A stretch of 64,000 nt of DNA from Diphasiastrum complanatum. Taxonomy: Eukaryota > Streptophyta > Lycopodiopsida > Lycopodiales > Lycopodiaceae. Shown in pieces: positions 1-7,685 of the stretch. The stretch covers positions 36,656 through 100,655 of the forward strand of contig MU831849.1 in assembly GCA_029204225.1 (NCBI GenBank). Direction: 5' to 3'. A program made the translations under genes and the position numbers. How positions within the stretch are numbered: position 1 is the first letter of the stretch; each line of letters opens with the position of its first letter. The notes under the pieces were generated by a model. That model did no database searches. It was given only the letters and a program-made list of their open reading frames with translations, and was not told the origin of the DNA.

Positions 1-852
1 AACAAAAATCATATGTGTGTATGATTAATGACACGTTTGGCTTTGGCACATATGATTCCTCAACAATGCTTTGAAGTATTGGTAAAGAAAATGCTTTTTT
101 GCGTCTCAACCTCTTAGAAAAGCAACTAAACATTTGACCAATTTGATCGTGGGTATATCCTACCAACAAAAATCCTATTTTTATTTTTTTGAAAAAAATT
201 TCTCCACTAGCATGGACAAGTATGCAAAAACAATTTGGTTTTTATTTTCCCTAGCAGTGTTGTCAAGTTGCAAATAAAGTATTTATGGAAGAGTTTCACC
301 AAATTCGCAAATTATCTTATGTACAATGGTGATCGTCAAATTTGGATTATTTCGAACATTGGGATAATTAAAAAAGACCTTGGACTCCAAAGTGCCATTA
401 AACACAAGTGCTTCAACGAAATGAACCTGAATAAAATCTGCCTCGTTCAAATTTTTGGGCAGTCTGACAAAATGAACAACATAGTTTTCTTCTGATCCAT
501 GCCATCAATAACAAGGCCCAGATATTTTTGTGGACATTCCAAACATTTCTTTCGATGCTTGGCCAATTTTTGTCTTTCAACTGTTTGTTGATCTTTGTGC
601 AGTTGAAGAGCTTTTGCAGCATCCATTGAAAATACAATGATTCACTTATTTAATAGAATAAAGATCATACCATAATGATATTCAAAAAGACTGCAACATA
701 AATTTTTTCAAAACAAAAAGTATTAAAATGAATGACAAATTTGATTAATATTTAACTTTCTCGTCATTGGTCTTTGCAAGTTGTTTTGCAGACTTTAACA
801 ACTCGCAAGTGGAGCATACTGTCATTCGTGATTTTTTGGAAATCTTTACCAG
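1..852 (-). pseudogene. Decayed DUF7869-type gene fragment (runs off left edge)
   Basis: Read on the minus strand, three frames joined by frameshifts near 483 and 372 form one protein-like block. In order it holds a Cys-x2-Cys pair (VCSTCELLKSAKQL, near 800), a basic stretch leading to VIDGMDQKKT (near 530), VRLPKNLNEADFIQVH, YPNVRNNPNLTITIVHK, LYLQLDNTARENKNQ (near 250) and VGYTHDQIGQMFSCFSKRL (near 120). The order IDGMDQ, QLDN-ENKN, VGHTHxxID is what I know of the DUF7869 family, uncharacterised proteins abundant in some non-seed plants and invertebrates, whose spaced Asp/Asn/His motifs resemble a nuclease or transposase core. The usual HTHxDIDQ reads HTHDQIGQ, so one acidic residue is lost. 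Further stops lie at the LP-ILYL junction and near 190. A possible intron (GT near 760, AG at about 691-697) separates the Cys pair from the rest. Family call is from memory of motifs; function unknown. Confidence 0.6.
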
Positions 853-1316
853 TCCAAAATCTCTTTTTCAAATTCTAAGAAAATATGAGTAACTCAAATA
901 GGGAATATTTTTTGTTTGGCAAACTTTTTGTACATCAAAAATATTTTGAATTTTTTAAAATTATCCGACAAGTGAAAATATCTTTGTGTTGTTGACCCCT
1001 CTAGTGAAGTAATACATGACTTTCTTTATATCTTTCAGTGGAATATCTTGAGGTTTATCCAAAATTTTGAAAGATATCCTCGACATTTCGAAAATTATCA
1101 AAGACAATTGAAAATCCGCAAAGAAAAAGATTCTTTAAAAAAATTTAAATCACTACCCGAATGAAAATACTGAAAACTTTAATAAGACAAGCAGTTTTTG
1201 TGAAAAATTCTTTAAAAATCAAAACTAAAAATTTAACACATTTTCTTACAAAAACATCTCAAAAGTATCACTTTTCTCAGACTAAGTCTTGTAAAACAGG
1301 AAAAACACGAGTAGCG
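853..1316. other. AT-rich non-coding stretch
   Basis: I see no coding sequence, repeat or RNA gene here. It is homopolymer-rich, AT-rich sequence between the minus-strand DUF7869 remnant and the palindrome array. The only open frames are short and of low complexity. Confidence 0.5.
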
Positions 1317-1760
1317 ACCTATGTTGAGCATAGGTTGCATCTTTAGTCCTCTTCTAACCTATGCTCAGTATAGGTTAGCAAGTAGATTGCGAAGACATCC
1401 TATGCTGAGCATAGTTGGGACTAGAGCATGCGAGTGATGACCTATGCTGAGCATAGGTTAGAAGAGGACCAGAGATGCAACCTATGCTCAACATAGGTCG
1501 TTACTCGCGCGCTCTAGTCCCACCTATGCTCAGCATAGGATGTATTCGCAATCTGCTTGCTAACCTATGTTGAGCATAGGTTAGAAGAGGACCAGAGATG
1601 CAACCTATGCTCAGCATAGGTTAGCAAGTAGGTAAGAATAGAAAAATCCCGCCGGCTTCCTATGTTGAGCAAAGGTTGTTACTAAGGACCCGAACACAAT
1701 CTATGCTCGGCATAGGTTAGTAGAGAGGACTCGTGCAACCACCTATGTTGAGCATAGGTC
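1317..1760. repeat. Array of 17-bp near-palindromes in a long inverted repeat
   Basis: About twelve copies of CCTATGCTGAGCATAGG or one-to-three-base variants start near 1319, 1352, 1391, 1441, 1482, 1523, 1564, 1603, 1661, 1700 and 1742, with a weaker one near 1829. Each is a near-perfect palindrome around one central base. Spacers between copies also repeat in inverted order. A segment containing TCCTCTTCTAACC (1317-1365) reappears reversed at about 1455-1500 and again at 1575-1620. The segment with AGCAAGTAGATTGCGAAGACAT (about 1377-1400) reappears reversed near 1540-1560. The whole can fold as a hairpin of roughly 300 bases with arms at about 1317-1437 and 1498-1613. It resembles a foldback element or hairpin RNA precursor; I do not recognise the family. 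Confidence 0.75.
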
Positions 1761-2047
1761 ACCCTAGTTTGAAGAAGATGAATACTAATTAAAACATGAA
1801 TATTTACTAATGCAATAATTTAATACCCATGCTAAGCATAGAACAAAGTTAAAAAATGACAATAATCTTACCGTCAAAAAATCTGTGAGTGAGCACGTAT
1901 GCAATATCCTATAGAAAGCCGTGACTTTGTCGTAGCGAGAGCTCTGGCAGCATGTGTGCTTCTGAATTCGCAGATGAGGTGAGTTATGCTTGGACTATGG
2001 TCCTTAAATAATTTTCTTTTCGAGACCCCCGCCTCATGCCAAACCTC

Positions 2048-2113
2048 CAGCTTGCGTCAGGACCGAGTTGCCACAACTCACAGCTTGTATCGGGACTGAG
2101 TTGTCACGAATCA
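2048..2113. repeat. Two tandem 33-bp units
   Basis: Units beginning CAGCTTG at 2048 and 2081 share the pattern CAGCTTG..TC.GGAC.GAGTTG..AC and differ at a few transition positions. No coding role is visible. The surrounding 1761-2439 shows nothing else I can support. Confidence 0.6.
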
Positions 2114-2439
2114 CCTCACCTCACGCCGACCTTGACCCTAAACCTACTCTTGGGTCAATCCTAACTCTAAGGATGCTGCCAAACAATATTTAAGACATGT
2201 TAGCCGCTGGAAATTTTAATCAACCAGTTACTTTCTAGGCTTGTTGCTCCCTGTTTCACGTCCTTGATTTGACACTTCTTATTGTTGAACTCTACCTTCA
2301 ACTTATGATCTGTCTTTGTAAGCTGTGTGGTAAGTTTTTTCTGAATTATTAATTTGTATTTTAATTCATAATTTATTTTAAAATTTTTATTTTAAAGTTA
2401 AAATTTTAAATTTATTTTACTTGTAATGTTTCATGTCAG

Positions 2440-2454
2440 GTACAAGCTCAATGT
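2440..2454 (+). pseudogene. Exon start of methyltransferase-like gene, left of R1
   Basis: A 3' splice-site-like TCATGTCAG ends at 2439. The 15 bases after it (V-Q-A-Q and the start of the next codon) lie directly against the R1 element. Removing R1 and one target-site copy joins them in frame to the methyltransferase-like frame resuming after 7032. The frame match covers only five codons, so it is suggestive rather than proof. Confidence 0.4.
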
Positions 2455-3157
2455 TGTGAAGAATTGCCAAAAATTGGCAAATCTAGCTTGATCAAAAACC
2501 ATGTAGAATAGTGTAAATTGTGTACACAAGTGGGTCCCACACATGTGAGGCCATGATGCCACATGGGAAACCCATCCTAATGTAGGTTAGGTCAAGTCAA
2601 GAAAGTTGGTCATGTCTATTTGGTGGTCATCCCTACTTTATAGGACCTACACCTAAGTTTAAGGTGAAAATTTGACCAACTAGCTACCTACCAAGCATAA
2701 CTCTAGGAAATAGACTAGGGTTTCATTTTAGGTCAAGGAGAGTGAGTTAACTTCCTTATTACATGCTGGAAATCCACCTAACTTCAAGAAGGAAGTCGAA
2801 TTTGCTATGTATTCCCTCTCTCCATAGTGAGAAGATAGAAAATTTTTTTGGAGCTTATTGGCAATCTCAAGCTAGTTCACTATGTTCATTGAGTTTTTGT
2901 GATCCAAATGAAACCAAATCAATTTCTACTTGTTTCTCAGGTTGAAGGCCGTACTACAGCCTGTAGTACACACGTGTGGTCTCGGATTTCAATGTTTATC
3001 AATGCTTTTGATTGTTAATGCTTGTTGTTTGTTAAATTGCCAATCTAGATCAACTTTTTTGTGTCTAGTTTTTTGATAGATTGTTAAGCAAACATCCAAT
3101 CACTCTTGTGGATCTTTTGTAGATCCATTTATGGTCCTAAAGTACAGTACTTTCACA
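2455..3157 (+). repeat. R1 5' LTR (703 bp)
   Basis: Starts TGTGAAGAATTG, ends TTTCACA. It holds a 19-bp palindrome GTACTACAGCCTGTAGTAC (2951-2969) overlapping CACACGTGTG (2969-2978), a palindrome with an ACGT core like plant G-box sites. The 3' LTR has the same length. Confidence 0.92.
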
Positions 3158-3170
3158 TGGTATCAGAGCC
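3158..3170 (+). promoter_or_regulatory. R1 primer-binding site
   Basis: TGGTATCAGAGCC directly follows the LTR terminal CA. It is the usual plant copia primer-binding site, complementary to the 3' end of initiator tRNA-Met. Confidence 0.9.
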
Positions 3171-3592
3171 AAGTACAAGAGCATAAGCCATTGATCTAAT
3201 GCAAATCCATTTTTAGCAAGTTTTGGTGCTAAAAGCTAGTATTGAGAGGGCAAGTTAGAATCTTGATTTTGGTGAGGAGATTTGATCCCAAACTTGGTAG
3301 GGGTCCAAATCCGTACTGTCCACATGTGTGGGCACCTCTAAACCTGCATTTAATGCATGGTATTCATTTGATCCAAAAAAATTCAATTTGTGAGCTATTG
3401 GTGTAATTTTTGGTGGAGATTCTAGGATAATCTACCAAGATCATTTGCCATTGATTAGATTTGAATTTGTTTCATGGAATCTAATTAATCTAGGCTGAGT
3501 CCAAGTCCTATTAAGGTTAAAAACAGGTCTTGAAAGTACACCAAGAAGGAAGAAAGAGATTAAGTCATTTTTTTGTCCAAAAATAGCCAAAT

Positions 3593-3935
3593 TTGGCAAG
3601 ATTTGATTGTAAGTAGATTTCACATCATCTTATCTTCATTCCAACTTTGTGAGGGAGTGCTGGAATTGAGATTATAAGTCCATTTGTTGGATTAGAAATC
3701 TAATTTGAGTGAAAAACTACAAGAGAGAGACCTTAGTGAGTTTCTAGAGACAATCAAATCCATTTCTTGGCAAGATTTGTTTGAAAGTAGTTTTCACTTC
3801 ATCTTATCTTCATTCCAGCTTTGTGAGGGAGTGATAGAACTGTGCTTATAAGTCCATTTGTTGGATTAGAAATCAAATTTGAGTGAAACACTGCAAGTGT
3901 GAGACCTTTGTGAGTTTCAAGTCAATCAAATCTAT
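3593..3935 (+). repeat. Tandem ~174-bp repeat in R1 leader
   Basis: Two diverged units begin TTGGCAAGATTTG at 3593 and 3767. Both run through CATCTTATCTTCATTCCA, AAGTCCATTTGTTGGATTAG and GAGTGAAA to TCAATCAAATC. They lie just upstream of the gag frame, in the region where packaging signals would be expected. A further isolated piece of this sequence occurs at 61976-62035. Confidence 0.8.
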
Positions 3936-3938
3936 TTC

Positions 3939-6119
3939 TTGTTTGTAGAAGTCACTAGTAAGATGGGATCTGCTGGAGCATACCTTCTAGAAGCTAGTGA
4001 GAGGTTGAATTCTACAAATTATGCTATTTGGAAGGTTAGAATGGAGTCACTCTTAGTGCTCCAAGACCTTTATGAGTTCTTGATTGAAGATGAAGATGAA
4101 CCTCTAGGTGCACAGGAGTTAGCTAGATACAAGAAGAGATCTAGGCTTGCACTTCATTGTGTGAAGATGAATGTGAGCAATGATTTGTTGAGAGAAGTAT
4201 CAGCTTGTACTAATGCTAAAGAGGATTGGGAGTCTTTAAAATCAATCTACGAGTCTAGCAACACTTCTAGAGTTCTTATGCTTAGAAATCAAATTTTGCA
4301 AAGCATGAGGAGAAGTGAGGAGAGTGCACAGGATTATGTACTCAGAATCAAGTCTCTAAATAGGGAGTTGGCTTCCATTGGAGAGAAGATTCATGATGGA
4401 GAGCTTGTACAAATTGTCCTTAATGGTCTAGGAGATGACTTTGCAAATTTGGTCCAAAGTTTTGCCATCCAAGACACTTTGCCAACTATAGAAAAACTTC
4501 ACAGTGTATTAGTGGCTGAAGAGTGTAAGATGCTCCATGCAAAATCTAGGATGAGTTCCTTGTCATTGCAGGATGGTGATGAGAAAGCCAATTTCTCATT
4601 CAAGGGCAAAAAGAAGACCAATGGAAAGAAGAAGCATCCAAAGGAGGCCAAAGAAGAGGATGATGCATCAAGCTCAAAGGACAAGTCAAAGCAAAAATGC
4701 TTCTTTTGTGGAAAGAAGGGGCATTATGCATCTAAATGTTACAAGAGGCTAAGAGCACAAGTGGAGGAGGACAAACAAGGAAACCTTGCAAAGGAGGGGG
4801 AGGAGGATGAAGTAGATGTATTCTTGATGGCATCTACATCCTCACCAACAAGCAATAGCAATTCAAGAGACAATTGGTGGATTGACAGTGGGGCTAGCTC
4901 CCACGTGTCTTGTGAAAAGGACTTTTTCTCAACATTACACTCATTCAATGATGCTAAAAAGTTTGGCTTTACTGCAAATGATGAAGAGTGTAGGACAAAT
5001 GGTGTTGGCACCATCTCTTTGTGTCTAGAATCCTCAAAATGCATGGATCTAGAAAATGTCCTTTATGTACCATCAATCACCAAGAATATGCTTAGTGTTG
5101 GTCTACTCTTAGAAAGTGGTTTGGATGTCCACTTTCAGCATGGTGTTTGCTTCATCTTGAAGAATGATGTTTGCATTGCAAAGGGATTTAAACATGGAAG
5201 ATTGTTTAAGTTGGAAGCTAGTGTTGCTTTTGAAAGAATGAGCTTGGCAAAGGAGGAGATCACTCAAGAGGAGATCTTGGCAAAGTGTGATCTTGCTTGC
5301 ATTGAGGAGGAGCATCAAAAGGAGGAAGATTTTGAGGATCAGCCTCAAAGCATGAGAGTTCCAAGGGAGTCCTCAATGACAATGTCCGAGTCATCAAATT
5401 GCATGCAAATTGTCCATTCAAGTGTGCATCTTGCAAGGGTGGTGAGCATTGGAGAGTCTACTATTTCTGAATACTTTTTGGAAAGTATTAGTAGACATGA
5501 GGTGACTTGTTTCTTACCTTTAAGATTCATGGTGTTTATTACTTTGTATGAAAAGACAATGAAATGTGATGCTTTGAAATCTACATTTGTTGTTGATAAA
5601 GCAATTTCATTGGATAACTATTTTTGTAATAGTTTGAATAGTGTCATAAAAGATGAAATATCATTTGTATTGGAAATCTTTGGGTCCACATGCTTTGTGC
5701 ATGATCATTCCAATGTAAGGACCAAAGATTATCCTATTTCAATGATAGGAATAATGGTAGTGTTTTGCTCTTCAAGTAGAGATTGTAGAATCTACTTGTT
5801 TTCAACCAAAGAATTTGTCAATGGTGGAAATGTGATCTTTCAAGAGTGGAAGATTTGTAAACTTGAAGAAGCACCTTTGGATCAACACCTTATTAAATTC
5901 ATTGATGGTTTGGAGTCAAGTCAAGTGGAGGAGCAAGCTCAAGACCCGAGGACTCCAAGAAAAACCTTGAGTATCAAGATGGAGCCATCTAGGCTCAATC
6001 ATATGGATCAAGCAAGACAAGTTGTCTTTGGCAACATTATTTATGCACTTAATATTTTAATTGATGTATCTTCAAGTGCACAAAATGCCTTGGAATCCAT
6101 GGCTTGGCATGATGTTTAG
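3939..6119 (+). CDS. R1 Gag-protease polyprotein with integrase remnant
   Basis: An uninterrupted 726-codon frame. The second ATG (3963, MGSAGAYLLEASERLNSTNY) best matches the gag starts of R2 and R4 and is the likelier start. Residues about 30-240 are copia Gag. A CCHC zinc knuckle CFFCGKKGHYASKC is at 254-267. The protease active site is D316 in WWIDSGASSH. Where R2 continues into the integrase HHCC domain, R1 switches (about residue 430) to roughly 150 residues of unrecognised sequence, then resumes with an integrase C-terminal remnant at about 581-625 (FGSTCFVH, GIMVV, FSTKEF) and the linker before RT. The D,D-35-E core, YVDD and RNase H are missing. Keeping 726 codons open suggests the Gag-protease product is or was recently functional. 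Confidence 0.85.
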   Translation: MFVEVTSKMGSAGAYLLEASERLNSTNYAIWKVRMESLLVLQDLYEFLIEDEDEPLGAQELARYKKRSRLALHCVKMNVSNDLLREVSACTNAKEDWESLKSIYESSNTSRVLMLRNQILQSMRRSEESAQDYVLRIKSLNRELASIGEKIHDGELVQIVLNGLGDDFANLVQSFAIQDTLPTIEKLHSVLVAEECKMLHAKSRMSSLSLQDGDEKANFSFKGKKKTNGKKKHPKEAKEEDDASSSKDKSKQKCFFCGKKGHYASKCYKRLRAQVEEDKQGNLAKEGEEDEVDVFLMASTSSPTSNSNSRDNWWIDSGASSHVSCEKDFFSTLHSFNDAKKFGFTANDEECRTNGVGTISLCLESSKCMDLENVLYVPSITKNMLSVGLLLESGLDVHFQHGVCFILKNDVCIAKGFKHGRLFKLEASVAFERMSLAKEEITQEEILAKCDLACIEEEHQKEEDFEDQPQSMRVPRESSMTMSESSNCMQIVHSSVHLARVVSIGESTISEYFLESISRHEVTCFLPLRFMVFITLYEKTMKCDALKSTFVVDKAISLDNYFCNSLNSVIKDEISFVLEIFGSTCFVHDHSNVRTKDYPISMIGIMVVFCSSSRDCRIYLFSTKEFVNGGNVIFQEWKICKLEEAPLDQHLIKFIDGLESSQVEEQAQDPRTPRKTLSIKMEPSRLNHMDQARQVVFGNIIYALNILIDVSSSAQNALESMAWHDV

Positions 6120-6273
6120 TTTTGAAGTGTGCTACATGTATATAGACACATTTATGGAACATCTTGTAAGGGATCCTCTAAGAGGTGGTGAAAGGTCCTT
6201 CATGGACATCATTCTCTATTGGAGTCTCAAAAGTTCCTTGTTTGTAGCTGGATTTTTTAGACACTTCTAAAAG
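6120..6273 (+). pseudogene. R1 remnant of the RT-RNase H connection
   Basis: Out of frame with the main R1 ORF, translation gives YIDTFMEH, RGGERSFMDI and LYWSLKSSLF. These line up with the R2 polyprotein segment NPIDTPMESH, RGNERSFEDI and LYRKLIGSLI downstream of the YVDD site. R1 therefore descends from a full-length R2-like element that lost its RT core by a deletion ending near 6135. Confidence 0.7.
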
Positions 6274-6329
6274 CTTTCATTCGTCTATCAAGAGAATTGT
6301 AAATAGATCAAGCTAAATTTGAGGAGGAG

Positions 6330-7032
6330 TGTGAAGAATTGCCAAAAATTGGCAAATCTAGCTTGATCAAAAACCATGTAGAATAGTGTAAATTGTGTAC
6401 ACAAGTGGGTCCCACACATGTGAGGCCATGATGCCACATGGGAAACCCATCCTAATGTAGGTTAGGTCAAGTCAAGAGAGTTGGTCATGTCTATTTGGTG
6501 GTCATCCCTACTTTATAGGACCTACACCTAAGTTTAAGGTGAAAATTTGACCAACTAGCTACCTACCAAGCATAACTCTAGGAAATAGACTAGGGTTTCA
6601 TTTTAGGTCAAGGAGAGTGAGTTAACTTCCTTATTACATGCTGGAAATCCACCTAACTTCAAGAAGGAAGTCGAATTTGCTATGTATTCCCTCTCTCCAT
6701 AGTGAGAAGATAGAAAATTTTTTTGGAGCTTATTGGCAATCTCAAGCTAGTTCACTATGTACATTGAGTTTTTGTGATCCAAATGAAACCAAATCAATTT
6801 CTACTTGTTTCTCAGGTTGAAGGCCGTACTATAGCCTATAGTACACACGTGTGGGCTCGGATCTCAATGTTTATCAATGCTTTTGATTGTTAATGCTTGT
6901 TGTTTGTTAAATTGCCAATCTAGATCAACTTTTTTGTGTCTAGTTTTTTGATAGATTGTTAAGCAAGCATCCAATCACTCTTGTGGATCTTTTGTAGATC
7001 CATTTATGGTCCTAAAGTACAGTACTTTCACA
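6330..7032 (+). repeat. R1 3' LTR (703 bp)
   Basis: Preceded by the polypurine tract GAGGAGGAG (6321-6329). It matches the 5' LTR except for about seven substitutions. Two of them fall in the 19-bp palindrome (6826-6844, GTACTATAGCCTATAGTAC) at paired positions, leaving the symmetry intact. CACACGTGTG is at 6844-6853. Confidence 0.92.
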
Positions 7033-7685
7033 AATTTCAAGAACTCGAGAGGAGTACGACATACATAAAATATTTTACTTGTAATGAAATAAAATACATA
7101 ACCATCGGTTATTATTCTTTGGATGGCAAACGTTCGATGCTTCATTACAGCACTTCCAAACTGACAAGTTTTGCAAACTTGTTCCAGTATCCAACCGTGA
7201 CGAAAAAATCAAAAAATCCAATGACGGGTTTCGTGGCTTGTCCCTACCAAAAGCCACAACAATTAATTAATCATTTAATTGACATTTTTTCACACCCAGC
7301 TGATTGGGTTTTGGATTTATTTAGCTGTAGCGGCACTACAAGCGCATGTGTTGTTCAGAAAGGCAGACATGTTGCTATAGTAGATCTAGATACTAATTTA
7401 GTTGATTTTGTAAAAATGAGAATGAAATCTCTTTCAATTTTGCTAGATGAACTATCTGAGATGAGAAAGAGTTTAGATAGCGAGGATACAATAATTCCCT
7501 TGTCCAAGGAACCTTAGCCTCCTGCTAGCGAAAAAGTAGGCGACACAGGAGAATTTGCTGATGTCTTGGTTCAAGATTACAATGTGGTTACAGTAGTCGA
7601 GAAAATTGTAGAAGAGGTGCCACTTGAAAGTACAGCAACTACTCAAGAAAAAGAAAAAGATGTAAATGACCTCGATGATTTTTGA
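7033..7685 (+). pseudogene. N4/N6-type DNA amino-methyltransferase-like C-terminal part, interrupted
   Basis: The frame entering from the R1 junction reads FQELERSTTYIKYF, then QKPQQLINHLIDIFSHPADW (about 7246-7310) and VLDLFSCSGTTSACVVQKGR (about 7308-7367), then IVDLDTNLVDFVKMRM. This is the order expected at the C-terminal end of beta-class N4-cytosine/N6-adenine methyltransferases: motif X (KP..L), then the S-adenosylmethionine motif I (D-P-F-x-G-S-G-T, here D-L-F-S-C-S-G-T). The catalytic (D/S)PPY motif would lie upstream and is not visible. A TAG at 7515-7517 ends the first frame, but the same frame runs on for 55 codons of acidic sequence (PPASEKVGDTG to DLDDF) to a TGA at 7683-7685, so the TAG is probably a disabling mutation. 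The gene is also cut by R1. Could be a diverged member with altered motif I. Confidence 0.6.

Larger units (their letters stand above)
2455..7032 (+). mobile_element. R1: Ty1/copia LTR retrotransposon, non-autonomous deletion derivative
   Basis: Two 703-bp direct repeats begin TGTGAAGAATTG and end TACTTTCACA. They flank a primer-binding site matching initiator tRNA-Met (3158-3170), a gag-protease frame (3939-6119) and a polypurine tract GAGGAGGAG (6321-6329). I count about seven substitutions between the LTRs (about 1%), so insertion was fairly recent. Flanks are AATGT on the left and AATTT on the right, a target duplication with one mismatch. The integrase catalytic core, most of reverse transcriptase and RNase H are absent, so R1 could move only with enzymes supplied in trans. 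It appears to sit inside an exon of the methyltransferase-like gene. Confidence 0.9.

Noticed and set aside
1317-1760. Palindrome array as a CRISPR array
   Set aside because: The context is plant nuclear DNA, spacing is irregular, the spacers are repeats of each other in inverted order, and no cas genes are present.
2239-2329. Upstream exon of the methyltransferase-like gene (TTTCTAG before 2239, GTAAGT at 2330)
   Set aside because: The only open frame leaves one spare base at the donor, which does not fit the frame of the exon starting at 2440; the encoded residues are not like a methyltransferase.
2763-2945. 60-codon frame MLEIHLTSRRKSNLLCIPSL present at 2763 and 6638
   Set aside because: It lies inside both R1 LTR copies, so its repetition reflects the LTR, not a conserved gene.
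7033-7685. Methyltransferase-like segment as bacterial contamination
   Set aside because: It is AT-rich like its surroundings, is interrupted by a plant-type LTR retrotransposon, and has a splice-like site at its left edge.
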